Below are positions 40,308 to 47,400 of a stretch of 64,000 nt of DNA, piece after piece. Where the stretch lies: the NCBI GenBank assembly GCA_023422775.1, contig JAFAGM010000093.1, positions 48,312 through 112,311 on the forward strand, in the 5' to 3' direction. The notes under the pieces are model-generated. The model had not been told where the DNA came from. It saw nothing but the letters and a program-made list of their open reading frames with translations, and made no database searches. This DNA is from Pseudomonadota bacterium (lineage in GTDB: Bacteria > Pseudomonadota > Alphaproteobacteria > Rhizobiales > Xanthobacteraceae). Made by a program: the position numbers and the translations under genes. Positions within the stretch are counted from its first letter, which is position 1. Each line of letters starts with the position of its first letter.

Positions 40308-42500
40308 ATGCAGGCGACGCGGGATTTCTCACATTATGTCCGGCATCTCGGCTCGGGCGTGTCGCACATCGATCTGGCGGTAGAGGGCGTCAGTTGCGCC
40401 GGCTGCATGTCGAAGATCGAGCGCGGCCTTTCCGCGTTCCCGGACGTGACGCTGGCGCGGGTCAATCTGACTGACCGCCGCGTTGCGTTGGAGTGGAAGG
40501 AAGGGACGCTCGATCCCGCCCGCTTCATCGACCGCCTGGCGGAACTCGGCTACAAGGCTTACCCGTACGAACCGGTTCGCGCCGAAGCCATCGAGACGGA
40601 GCAGGCGGGCTTCCTGTTGCGTTGCCTCGGCGTCGCCGCCTTCGCCGCGATGAACGTGATGATGCTGTCGATCCCGGTCTGGTCCGGCAACGTCACTGAC
40701 ATGCTCCCCGAACAGCGCGATTTCTTCCACTGGCTGTCGGCGCTGATCGCGCTGCCCGCCGTGGCCTATTCGGGCCGGCCGTTCTTCGGATCGGCCTGGC
40801 GCGCGCTGCGGGCGCGCCGCACCAACATGGACGTTCCGATCAGCATCGGCATCGTGCTGGCGCTCGCCATGTCGGTGGTGGAAACCATCCACCATGCCGA
40901 GCACGCCTATTTCGACGCAGCCCTGATGCTGCTTGCCTTCCTGCTGGCCGGCCGCTACCTCGATCAGAGCATGCGGCGGAAGACGCGCGCGGTGGCCGGA
41001 AACCTCGCCGCGCTCAGGAGTGAAACCGCGACGAAATTCGTCGGCGCCGACGAAATCAGCGTCGTGCCGATTGCCGCCGTTCTACCCGGCGACATCGTGC
41101 TGTTGCGTCCCGGCGAGCGATCGGCCGTCGATGGCGCCGTGACCGAGGGGCAGTCCAAGATCGACCAGAGCCTGATTACCGGCGAAACCCTGCCGGTGAA
41201 GGCGGGACCGGGCACCGCCGTCTATGCGGGAACGCTCAATCTCTCCGGCGCGCTGCGGGTGCGGGTGGCGGCGGCGTCGGAAGGCACGCTCTTGGCGGAG
41301 ATCAGCCGGCTGCTTGAAAACGCCGTGCAGGCGCGCTCCCGGTATGTGCAACTCGCCGACCGGGCGTCGCGGCTCTATGCCCCCGTCGTGCATGCGGCGG
41401 CGCTCTTGACCATGCTGGGCTGGGTTGCTTACGGCGCGACCTGGCACGATGCCATCGTCATTGCGATATCGGTCCTCATCATCACCTGTCCCTGCGCGTT
41501 GGGCCTGGCCATACCGGCGGTACAGACCGTGGTATCCGGCGCGATGTTCCGGACCGGCGTGCTGCTCAATTCCGGCGACGCCATCGAGCGAATGGCCGTC
41601 ACTGACCGCGTGGTGTTCGACAAGACGGGGACGCTCACCCTACCGGAACTCGATGTCACGAACGCCTCCGATATTCCGCACGGCGTATTTGAACTCGCCG
41701 GACGGCTGGCGCTGGCGAGCCACCACCCCGTGGCCGCTGCGGTGGCGCGGGCGGCCGGAGCAAGGACGCCCCTGTCCGGAATCGAAGAGGTGGCAGGCCA
41801 GGGCGTGCGCGGTTTCGTCAAGGGACGGGAAGTCAGACTGGGCAGGCCTTCTTTCTGCGGCGCGGACAGGGTCGCCAACGAGATTCTCGCGCGGGATCCC
41901 GAAGCTTCCGTCGTCGCCTTCCGTCACGGCGAGATGCGGCATGTGTTCGCGGTGCGGCAGCGTCTGCGCCGCGACGCGGCCAGCGCGATTGCCCTCCTCC
42001 TGAAGGCCGGAATCGACGTCGAAATATTGTCGGGGGATCGCGAGCCCGCCGTGCGCCACGCGGCGCAATCGCTCGGGATTCACGAGTGGCGCGCGGGCGT
42101 GACACCGGCCGACAAGATTGCGCGCATCGAGGAACTGAAGCGGCAAGGCGCCAAGGTCCTGATGGTGGGCGATGGCATGAACGACGCGCCGGCGCTGGCC
42201 GCTGCGCACGTCTCGATGTCGCCCGTCAGCGCCACCCATCTGAGCCAGGCGACCGCAGACCTGGTTTTCCTCGGCGACCGCCTTGCGCCCGTGGTCACCG
42301 CGATCGGCTTTTCCCGCAAGGCGCTGGGTCTGATGCGGCAGAACCTTTGGCTGGCGGCGGGTTACAACCTCTTTGCCGTGCCGCTTGCGGTTGCGGGCAT
42401 GGCAACGCCGCTGGTCGCGGCCGTGGCGATGTCGGGCTCGTCCTTGCTGGTGATATTGAATGCGCTGCGTGCGCATCGCGGGGCGAGGGGATTCGACTGA
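40308..42500 (+). CDS. ccoI: CcoI/FixI, P1B-type copper ATPase for cbb3 assembly
   Basis: 730 aa. N-terminal HMA domain with C30-A-G-C33, eight membrane helices, transmembrane CPC (395-397), phosphorylation motif D438-KTGT, HP-type motif in SHHPVAAA and GDGMNDAPAL. The slow-export copper ATPase required for cbb3 assembly rather than bulk copper resistance. The stop shares one base with the ATG of ccoS. Confidence 0.95.
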   Translation: MQATRDFSHYVRHLGSGVSHIDLAVEGVSCAGCMSKIERGLSAFPDVTLARVNLTDRRVALEWKEGTLDPARFIDRLAELGYKAYPYEPVRAEAIETEQAGFLLRCLGVAAFAAMNVMMLSIPVWSGNVTDMLPEQRDFFHWLSALIALPAVAYSGRPFFGSAWRALRARRTNMDVPISIGIVLALAMSVVETIHHAEHAYFDAALMLLAFLLAGRYLDQSMRRKTRAVAGNLAALRSETATKFVGADEISVVPIAAVLPGDIVLLRPGERSAVDGAVTEGQSKIDQSLITGETLPVKAGPGTAVYAGTLNLSGALRVRVAAASEGTLLAEISRLLENAVQARSRYVQLADRASRLYAPVVHAAALLTMLGWVAYGATWHDAIVIAISVLIITCPCALGLAIPAVQTVVSGAMFRTGVLLNSGDAIERMAVTDRVVFDKTGTLTLPELDVTNASDIPHGVFELAGRLALASHHPVAAAVARAAGARTPLSGIEEVAGQGVRGFVKGREVRLGRPSFCGADRVANEILARDPEASVVAFRHGEMRHVFAVRQRLRRDAASAIALLLKAGIDVEILSGDREPAVRHAAQSLGIHEWRAGVTPADKIARIEELKRQGAKVLMVGDGMNDAPALAAAHVSMSPVSATHLSQATADLVFLGDRLAPVVTAIGFSRKALGLMRQNLWLAAGYNLFAVPLAVAGMATPLVAAVAMSGSSLLVILNALRAHRGARGFD

Positions 42501-42664
42501 TGGAAGTCCTGGTGTTCCTCGTGCCTATGGCGCTCGCGCTCGGTGCCCTCGGCCTGATGGGATTTCTCTGGTCGCTCAGGAACGGCCAGTACGATGACCT
42601 CGAGGGCGCCGGATGGCGCGCGATTGCCGATGACGAGCCAAAGCGCGATCAATCGTCCGTCTGA
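42500..42664 (+). CDS. ccoS: CcoS/FixS small assembly protein
   Basis: 54 aa: membrane helix MEVLVFLVPMALALGALGLMGFLW, then RNGQYDDLEGAGWRAIADDEP, the invariant CcoS pattern. Needed for cofactor insertion in cbb3. Its ATG overlaps the ccoI stop (TGATG). Confidence 0.94.
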   Translation: MEVLVFLVPMALALGALGLMGFLWSLRNGQYDDLEGAGWRAIADDEPKRDQSSV

Positions 42665-42738
42665 GTTGGTGCGACGAACGGCCGGACAGCGCGGGTAGCG
42701 AATTCCTGCCTTGCAGCGCCTTGCCGGCAGCCGCCCGT

Positions 42739-42752
42739 TTGCGCTTCGACAA
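42739..42752. promoter_or_regulatory. FixK/NnrR-type box (TTGCGCTTCGACAA) before the large membrane protein
   Basis: TTGC-N6-ACAA; the -10 candidate CAGTTT (42775-42780) is weak. Lower confidence than the TTGA sites. Confidence 0.45.
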
Positions 42753-42847
42753 AGAAGCCGATCGGACACCGGTGCAGTTTTCCTGCATGCGCACCAATGA
42801 CGGCATCCCCGTGCAGCGCGAATCCGGCGGAACGAGGGGAGGAGCAA

Positions 42848-44203
42848 TTGAACGGAACGGCACTCTCCCGCTGGACGATGTCGTACTTTGCTGCCGCGCT
42901 GCTGTCGTTACTTGCTGCGGAAGCCATGATGTCGGCGGGGCTTGGCTTCCCGGCGGAAGCCTTGAGGGCTCCCCCAACCCTGATCGTGGTCCATCTCGTC
43001 ACGATCGGTTGGCTCAGCCTCACGATGTGCGGCGCATTGGGCCAGTTCATTCCGGTGCTGACCGAACGGCCGCTCCACAGCGACCGGTTGCCGCTGCCGG
43101 CACTGGCCTTGCTGGTGAGCGGGCTGGTGGCGCTGATACTGGGCTTTCTTCGGCTGGATGGACGGGTTCCGATGGAACTGCCGTTCCTGTCCGTCGCCGC
43201 GCTGTTGCTCTGCGCCGGTTTTGCGCTCGTCATCTTCAATCTCGCGTGCACGCTGTGGAGCGCTCGCCCACTGGCGCTGCCGGCTCGGTTCGTGGCTACG
43301 GGACTTGCCGCGGTCGGCGTTGCCGTAACGCTTGGAGCGATCTTCGCGCTGGTTCTTGACCAGGCGGTGACCGGAAGCGTGCTTGTTCGGATACATTCGG
43401 GGGCGTTGCCGATCCACATCGTTGCCGGGCTCGGCGGATGGCTGACGATCACGACAATGGGCGTCAGCTATCGCTTGCTGGCGATGTTCATGCTCGCACC
43501 CGACATTGATGACGCGAGCGGCCGGAGAACCCTTTGGTCCGCCTCAGCGGCGCTAGGCATTGCGCTAGCAGGCGGGTTCGCGGCCGTCCTCCTGGAAAAG
43601 TCGCTTGCCGTCGTGCTGGCGGCGGCCCTGGTGCTGGCCACCGCGGCGCTCGCACTGTACGGGCGCGATGTCCTGAAACTCTACCGTGCAAGGCGGCGTC
43701 GCAGCCTCGAACTGAACAGCCGCGTGGGGGCAGTTGCTCTCGCAAACCTCGCGCTTTCGGCGCTGCTCGGTGTCATCCTGACGGCGATGGGACGGTTTTC
43801 AGAGCATGTCGGCGCGGTGGTTTTCCTGTCTGCCTTCGGCTGGCTTTCGGGCTTCATGCTGGCCCAGATGTACAAGATCGTCGCATTCCTGACCTGGCTC
43901 GAAGTGTATGGCCCGGTGCTCGGCAAGGCTCCGACGCCGCGCGTCCAGGATCTGGTGGCGGAACGTCCGGCAATGCGCTGGTTCATACTCTTCTTTGCCG
44001 CCGTATGGGGCGCAACCGCGGCGCTGCTGGCAGGCAGTCCCGTCATATTCCGGATCGCGGCGCTTGCAATGACCGCCGCGACCTGCGGCATCGTCCGGGA
44101 AATGATAAAAAGCCGCCGGCTTTCGCATGTGCCGATGTCCCTGCGGCTTCCTGGCAACGCTCTGCGGCCGATGCTCTTGGTCGCGGCAACCAGGCAACCC
44201 TAA
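42848..44203 (+). CDS. Polytopic membrane protein, distant NnrS/haem-copper-like (TTG start)
   Basis: About 451 aa with roughly 12 hydrophobic helices. Conserved-looking His residues sit in IVVHLVTIGWLSLTMCGALGQFIPVL, RIHSGALPIHIVAGLGGWL, and SEHVGAVVFLSAFGWLSGFMLAQMYK, and the protein resembles NnrS and haem-copper oxidase subunit I in helix spacing, without their diagnostic motifs. Function unknown. Start TTG 42848 follows GGGGAGGAG; an upstream frame to 42797 has no ribosome site. It follows ccoS by 183 bp behind its own TTG-N8-CAA site, so it may be part of the high-affinity respiratory set. Confidence 0.7.
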   Translation: MNGTALSRWTMSYFAAALLSLLAAEAMMSAGLGFPAEALRAPPTLIVVHLVTIGWLSLTMCGALGQFIPVLTERPLHSDRLPLPALALLVSGLVALILGFLRLDGRVPMELPFLSVAALLLCAGFALVIFNLACTLWSARPLALPARFVATGLAAVGVAVTLGAIFALVLDQAVTGSVLVRIHSGALPIHIVAGLGGWLTITTMGVSYRLLAMFMLAPDIDDASGRRTLWSASAALGIALAGGFAAVLLEKSLAVVLAAALVLATAALALYGRDVLKLYRARRRRSLELNSRVGAVALANLALSALLGVILTAMGRFSEHVGAVVFLSAFGWLSGFMLAQMYKIVAFLTWLEVYGPVLGKAPTPRVQDLVAERPAMRWFILFFAAVWGATAALLAGSPVIFRIAALAMTAATCGIVREMIKSRRLSHVPMSLRLPGNALRPMLLVAATRQP

Positions 44204-44252
44204 GAGAGCGCAAGCCCAGGCATGGTCCCGGATTGCCGCCTGCCGTTGAACT

Positions 44253-44292
44253 AAAATGCCCCGCAGCGCCGAGAACCGGCGATGGCGGGGCA
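44253..44292 (-). terminator. Rho-independent terminator, minus strand
   Basis: 8-bp outer stem TGCCCCGC/GCGGGGCA with an inner CGCC/GGCG stem, followed on the minus strand by TTTT. On the plus strand no T run follows. Confidence 0.65.
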
Positions 44293-44354
44293 GTCTAGGA
44301 GAAAACGGCGAGATCGCCGAATGATGCTGGACAGCATTGTCGGGCATCATGTGG
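44253..44354 (-). ncRNA. Candidate FixK-controlled small RNA (~100 nt)
   Basis: On the minus strand all parts of a small RNA gene are in the right order and spacing: a perfect FixK box (44400-44387), a -10 element TAAATC (44366-44361), a predicted start near 44354, and a GC-rich hairpin (TGCCCCGC 44292-44285 with GCGGGGCA 44264-44257) followed directly by TTTT (44256-44253). No open reading frame with a ribosome site lies inside. The terminator's U-tract is only on the minus strand, so it cannot be serving the plus-strand gene that ends at 44203. Confidence 0.5.
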
Positions 44355-44386
44355 AGCAACGATTTACCCACTTTGCCGCGCCTGCA

Positions 44387-44400
44387 TTGACGTGCATCAA
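44387..44400. promoter_or_regulatory. FixK2/FNR box (TTGACGTGCATCAA) with no adjacent protein gene
   Basis: Perfect site, centre 44393.5. The best -10 (TAAATC, 44366-44361) points to the minus strand and to the candidate sRNA. Confidence 0.72.
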
Positions 44401-44446
44401 ATCCGCGCCCGTGAGGTGGAACGCCAGGGAGACTGACTGTCACCGA

Positions 44447-44518
44447 GTTGGCAGGGAAGTGTTGGCAGGGAAGTGTTGGCAGGGAAGTGTTGGCAGAGGG
44501 ACGCGTTGGCAGGGAAGT
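44447..44518. repeat. 14-bp tandem array GTTGGCAGGGAAGT
   Basis: Three contiguous perfect units (44447-44488), one diverged 16-bp unit (44489-44504) and one more perfect unit (44505-44518). Located between the FixK box at 44387 and the tiny genes downstream. Confidence 0.85.
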
Positions 44519-44551
44519 ATTGCGGGGAGAGGCGCCCCCAAAACCGGCCCC

Positions 44552-44563
44552 GGGGGGGGGGGG
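44552..44563. repeat. Homopolymeric G12 tract
   Basis: Twelve consecutive G preceded by CCCC. Long G tracts are prone to slippage (or to sequencing error). It is intergenic, about 140 bp downstream of the start of the 32-aa gene's complement and not in a recognisable promoter. Confidence 0.8.
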
Positions 44564-44605
44564 ACGGCAATGCTCCCGGTGTCGGGATCGCCTGCGACGA
44601 TCGAT

Positions 44606-44704
44606 CTAGCCGAATGCAAAGGCCAGCAGACCCGAACACAGAAGCGCGAGGCTGACCGTCGTCAGGACCAGGAATCCGTTGGAGACAGTGTCGTGGTTGC
44701 GCAT
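44606..44704 (-). CDS. 32-aa single-pass membrane peptide
   Basis: Begins MRNHDTVSNGFLVLTTVSLA and continues as one membrane helix to the end (LLCSGLLAFAFG). GGTAGGTG lies a few bases before ATG 44704. Length and composition are typical of tiny oxidase-associated peptides (CydX, CcoM types), and it lies just beyond the cbb3 region, but no box precedes it and no homologue is known to me. Confidence 0.5.
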   Translation of the reverse strand: MRNHDTVSNGFLVLTTVSLALLCSGLLAFAFG

Positions 44705-44831
44705 GGTACACCTACCACTCCGATGCTCGTCCGAATTTATTAAAAGTTTCTGAATCCTTCGACCGGAACCACGGATCCAACTTTCAGCCAGGGAATCGGG
44801 TGAGCCACCCGAACCCTCGGTCGGTCAAGGC

Positions 44832-44921
44832 TCACGCCCTGTAACGATAACCTTCAAATGCGTGGGCAAGAAAAATCCCGGCGCTTACCAGAGCCATCAC
44901 CGCTGTAACCGTCTCAATCAT
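44832..44921 (-). CDS. 29-aa membrane peptide (MIETVTAVMALVSAGIFLAH...)
   Basis: A single hydrophobic helix (ETVTAVMALVSAGIFLAHAF) and a basic/aromatic end (EGYRYRA). AAAGGA is placed about 9 bases before ATG 44921. I recall near-identical ~29-aa peptides recurring in Bradyrhizobium genomes, which supports it being real. Probably an inner-membrane micro-protein; function unknown. The longer frame reaching 45056 is not supported by a start signal. Confidence 0.6.
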   Translation of the reverse strand: MIETVTAVMALVSAGIFLAHAFEGYRYRA

Positions 44922-45304
44922 CGCACCAATCCTTTGTGCCCCCGTACGCCCAACAGAACGACTGCAGCGCTGCACAGTCAAAAAGATTCGGGGGTTGCAG
45001 TCGAAGATCGGGGGTGAGTGATGATTTGATGCAACAGATTGTCCGAGGAGCCACAATGCCTTGTCAAACAGCGCACCGCTTGCCGACCAACCGGCGGCTG
45101 CACTCCCGTATTTCGCCGGATATGTCAGGCTACGATTGATTTACCAAGTCGATGCCGAGTTGGATCGCACCAACGCTGACCCCATTTCCGCCGCGTTCGG
45201 GTTGCGATATCTTCTTGTCGTGATGCGGAGGTGGGCCGCATCACAAGGTAGCGCGCACAAGCCTCAACGTAGGCATGCGGCCGTTGGAATGGTAATTGGG
45301 GCGA
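44922..45304. other. rlpA upstream region
   Basis: 383 bases in which I see no gene. It has a short GCAGCGCTGC palindrome near 44972 and one TTGG-N6-CCAA site (45160-45173) that I do not count as a FixK box because of its position-4 bases. No terminator or riboswitch-like structure is evident. Confidence 0.45.
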
Positions 45305-46228
45305 ATGGGGATTCGACGGTCACAATCGATTGTCCTGGCGGCGCGCAGCGCTGCTGCGGTGGCGGCGTGTTTCTTCCTCGCCAACTGCGCCTCGTCGGGG
45401 AAGTTCGCCAGCCGCGTCGATCCCAAGTACGGTGTTTCCTCCAGCCCCCGCGTGGTGGCTTTCGGCGAGCCGGTGCCAAAGGGCGGAGGTACCTATCGCA
45501 TCGGCAAGCCCTACACGGTCGCGGGTCGGGTCTACGTGCCGGAGGAGGATCCCAACTATCGCGCCGAGGGAATCGCCTCCTGGTATGGCGATGATTTCCA
45601 TGGCCGGCTCACCGCCAATGGCGAGGTCTTCGACATGACCGCGCTGACGGCGGCCCATCCGACCCTGCCGATCCCAAGCTACGCCCGCGTCACCAACGTC
45701 CGAAACGGCAAGTCGCTCATCGTCCGGGTCAACGACCGCGGCCCGTACCACGGCAACCGTCTCATCGACGTCTCCAACAGGGCGGCGGAACTCCTTGAAT
45801 TCAAAGCGAATGGCGTCGCAAAGGTCCGCGTGGAGTATGTCGGCCGGGCGCCGCTCGAGGGCTCCGATGATCGTCAGTTGCTGGCCACCTTGAGGACCGG
45901 CGAGCCTGCACCGTCGCCATCGACGGTCCGGATCGCCTCTGCCCGGCCGTTCGTTCCCGGGATGACCTCGTCCGCAGGCCGAATCCGCGGCGAGGTCCCG
46001 ATGCCGGAAGGCCGCCCCTACAGCCTCGGCAACACGTCGGCCGACCACGCCTCGATCAACGCGACCTCGGAAATGTCGGCATCGAGCCGTTCGCGCGGCC
46101 GTCCGGTCCAAAATGCGCGAGCGGTGTCCTACGAAGGCGACGCGAGCTATTTGGCGCCAGGCGCTGCCTATCGGCCCGTGGACCCGCGGGGCCCGAGCGA
46201 AGTGCTCAGCGGGCGAGGGTTGTATTAG
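45305..46228 (+). CDS. rlpA: RlpA-family septal-ring lipoprotein (double-psi beta-barrel)
   Basis: 307 aa. Lipoprotein signal with lipobox LANC (C28). The RlpA barrel (about 90-180) shows GIASWYGDDFHGRLTANGEVFDM, TAAHPTLPIPSYARVTN and VRVNDRGPYHGNRLIDVSNRAAELL, with the catalytic-type Asp/His residues of lytic transglycosylases. Pro/Ser-rich C-terminus; no SPOR domain is apparent, unlike E. coli RlpA. Cleaves denuded glycan strands at division sites. ATG 45305 follows a weak ribosome site; TTG 45296 is an alternative. Confidence 0.85.
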   Translation: MGIRRSQSIVLAARSAAAVAACFFLANCASSGKFASRVDPKYGVSSSPRVVAFGEPVPKGGGTYRIGKPYTVAGRVYVPEEDPNYRAEGIASWYGDDFHGRLTANGEVFDMTALTAAHPTLPIPSYARVTNVRNGKSLIVRVNDRGPYHGNRLIDVSNRAAELLEFKANGVAKVRVEYVGRAPLEGSDDRQLLATLRTGEPAPSPSTVRIASARPFVPGMTSSAGRIRGEVPMPEGRPYSLGNTSADHASINATSEMSASSRSRGRPVQNARAVSYEGDASYLAPGAAYRPVDPRGPSEVLSGRGLY

Positions 46229-46229
46229 A

Positions 46230-46283
46230 TAGCGTTTTCGAGCGAAGTGGGCCCCGGTTCGCTTCAAGAAAACGCGTCAAAAG
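46230..46283. repeat. Partial copy of the bradyrhizobial interspersed repeat
   Basis: Reads TAGCGTTTTCGAGCGAAGTG ... CAAGAAAACGCGTCAAAAG, the reverse complement of the right half of the element at 14134-14188 with a few changes. It directly follows the rlpA stop and its AAAACGCG arms can form a hairpin between the convergent genes. Confidence 0.8.
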
Positions 46284-46288
46284 TAAAG

Positions 46289-47233
46289 TCATCCCTTGAG
46301 GAAGGCGATCAGGGCGGCGTTGACTTCGTCCGGCCGCTCCTGCTGAATCCAGTGGCCGGCGCCGTCGACAATGAGCTTCTGCCTCAGATCGGGCAGCACG
46401 CGCTCCATCTCGTTGACCTGTTTGGCGCCGATCGGGCCGGTAATCACGCCATCCCTGGACCCCGCGATGAACAGCGACGGCTGGTGGATTTGCGCGCCCT
46501 GCCACGGAGCCGTCAGTTCCCAGTTCCGGTCGAGATTGCGGTACCAGTTCAACCCTCCGCGAAAGCCGGATTTCCGGTAGATATCCGCAAAGGTGGCGAT
46601 GTCGGCTTCGGTCAGCCAGCCGGGCAGCGGCCGATGCGGGTCGGCATCGGCAAGGAAGCCCTTGCCCTCCTGGACAAACTGGTGCGCTGAGGGATCCGAG
46701 AACCCGCGTCCGCCGAGGATGATTCGCATCGTCGCGGCGACGTCGCGCTCGAACTCGGCTTCCGCCGCCCCGGGTGTCTGGAAATACTGCCAGTAGAAGT
46801 TGGTGATGCCGTTCTTCTTCAGGGTCTCGAGCGGCAGGCCGCGTCCGCGGGACGGCGGCGGGACGCTCAGGCCGGCAACCCGGGTGAAAATATCGGGGCG
46901 GAACATCGCCGCGTGCCAGGCGACCGGCGCCCCCCAATCATGGCCGACGATGACTGCCTGCTTTTCGCCGAGCGCGGCCACCAGTGCGACCATGTCGCCG
47001 ACATTGTGGAAAAGCGTGTAGGCGCCGATATCGGCCGGCGCGCTGGTTCGGCCGAATCCACGCATGTCCGGAGCGACGACGCGGAAGCCGGCCTCTGCGA
47101 TCGCGGGAATCTGGTGCCGCCACGAGTAGGATAGTTCGGGCCAGCCGTGGCAGAGCAGGACGAGCGGACCCTGGCCCTGTTCGAGGAGGAAGAACTCCAG
47201 CCCGTTGGCGGAGATGGTGCGTGAAGCCGGCAT
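46289..47233 (-). CDS. Alpha/beta-hydrolase, epoxide hydrolase type
   Basis: 314 aa. Oxyanion HGWPE motif (CHGWPELSYSWRHQIP), nucleophile Asp in VIVGHDWGAPVAWHAA, cap domain, and catalytic His in GAGHWIQQERPDEV, which together point to soluble epoxide hydrolases (Asp rather than Ser nucleophile). Two Tyr of the cap region are plausible (NFYWQYFQTPG). Start 47233 (MPASRTISANGLEF); a frame extending to 47368 lacks support. Converges with rlpA. Confidence 0.87.
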   Translation of the reverse strand: MPASRTISANGLEFFLLEQGQGPLVLLCHGWPELSYSWRHQIPAIAEAGFRVVAPDMRGFGRTSAPADIGAYTLFHNVGDMVALVAALGEKQAVIVGHDWGAPVAWHAAMFRPDIFTRVAGLSVPPPSRGRGLPLETLKKNGITNFYWQYFQTPGAAEAEFERDVAATMRIILGGRGFSDPSAHQFVQEGKGFLADADPHRPLPGWLTEADIATFADIYRKSGFRGGLNWYRNLDRNWELTAPWQGAQIHQPSLFIAGSRDGVITGPIGAKQVNEMERVLPDLRQKLIVDGAGHWIQQERPDEVNAALIAFLKG

Positions 47234-47400
47234 CGCGTTTCCGCCCTGTTTTTCGTGTTTGTGTGAGAGACCGTCGTCGCGCTGCACGATACGTTCGTAG
47301 GTCCGGCGCCGCAATCGGATCGACACGGCGACAGGTCCAAAAACCTGTGTTGTTTGCGATACTTCCAACTGTTACAACACACGGATTCAGGACATCGCCG

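Larger units (their letters stand above)
44204..44605. other. Protein-gene-free region with sRNA candidate, tandem repeats and G12 tract
   Basis: 402 bases after the large membrane protein. Contents: hairpin/terminator (44253-44292), FixK box (44387-44400), GTTGGCAGGGAAGT array (44447-44518) and 12 consecutive G (44552-44563). No reading frame here has both a start signal and plausible composition. Confidence 0.6.

Noticed and set aside
45160..45173. TTGGATCGCACCAA as a possible FixK box upstream of rlpA
   Set aside because: It matches TTG-N8-CAA but has G/C at positions 4 and 11; such matches are expected several times by chance, no -10 fits, and rlpA is a housekeeping gene.
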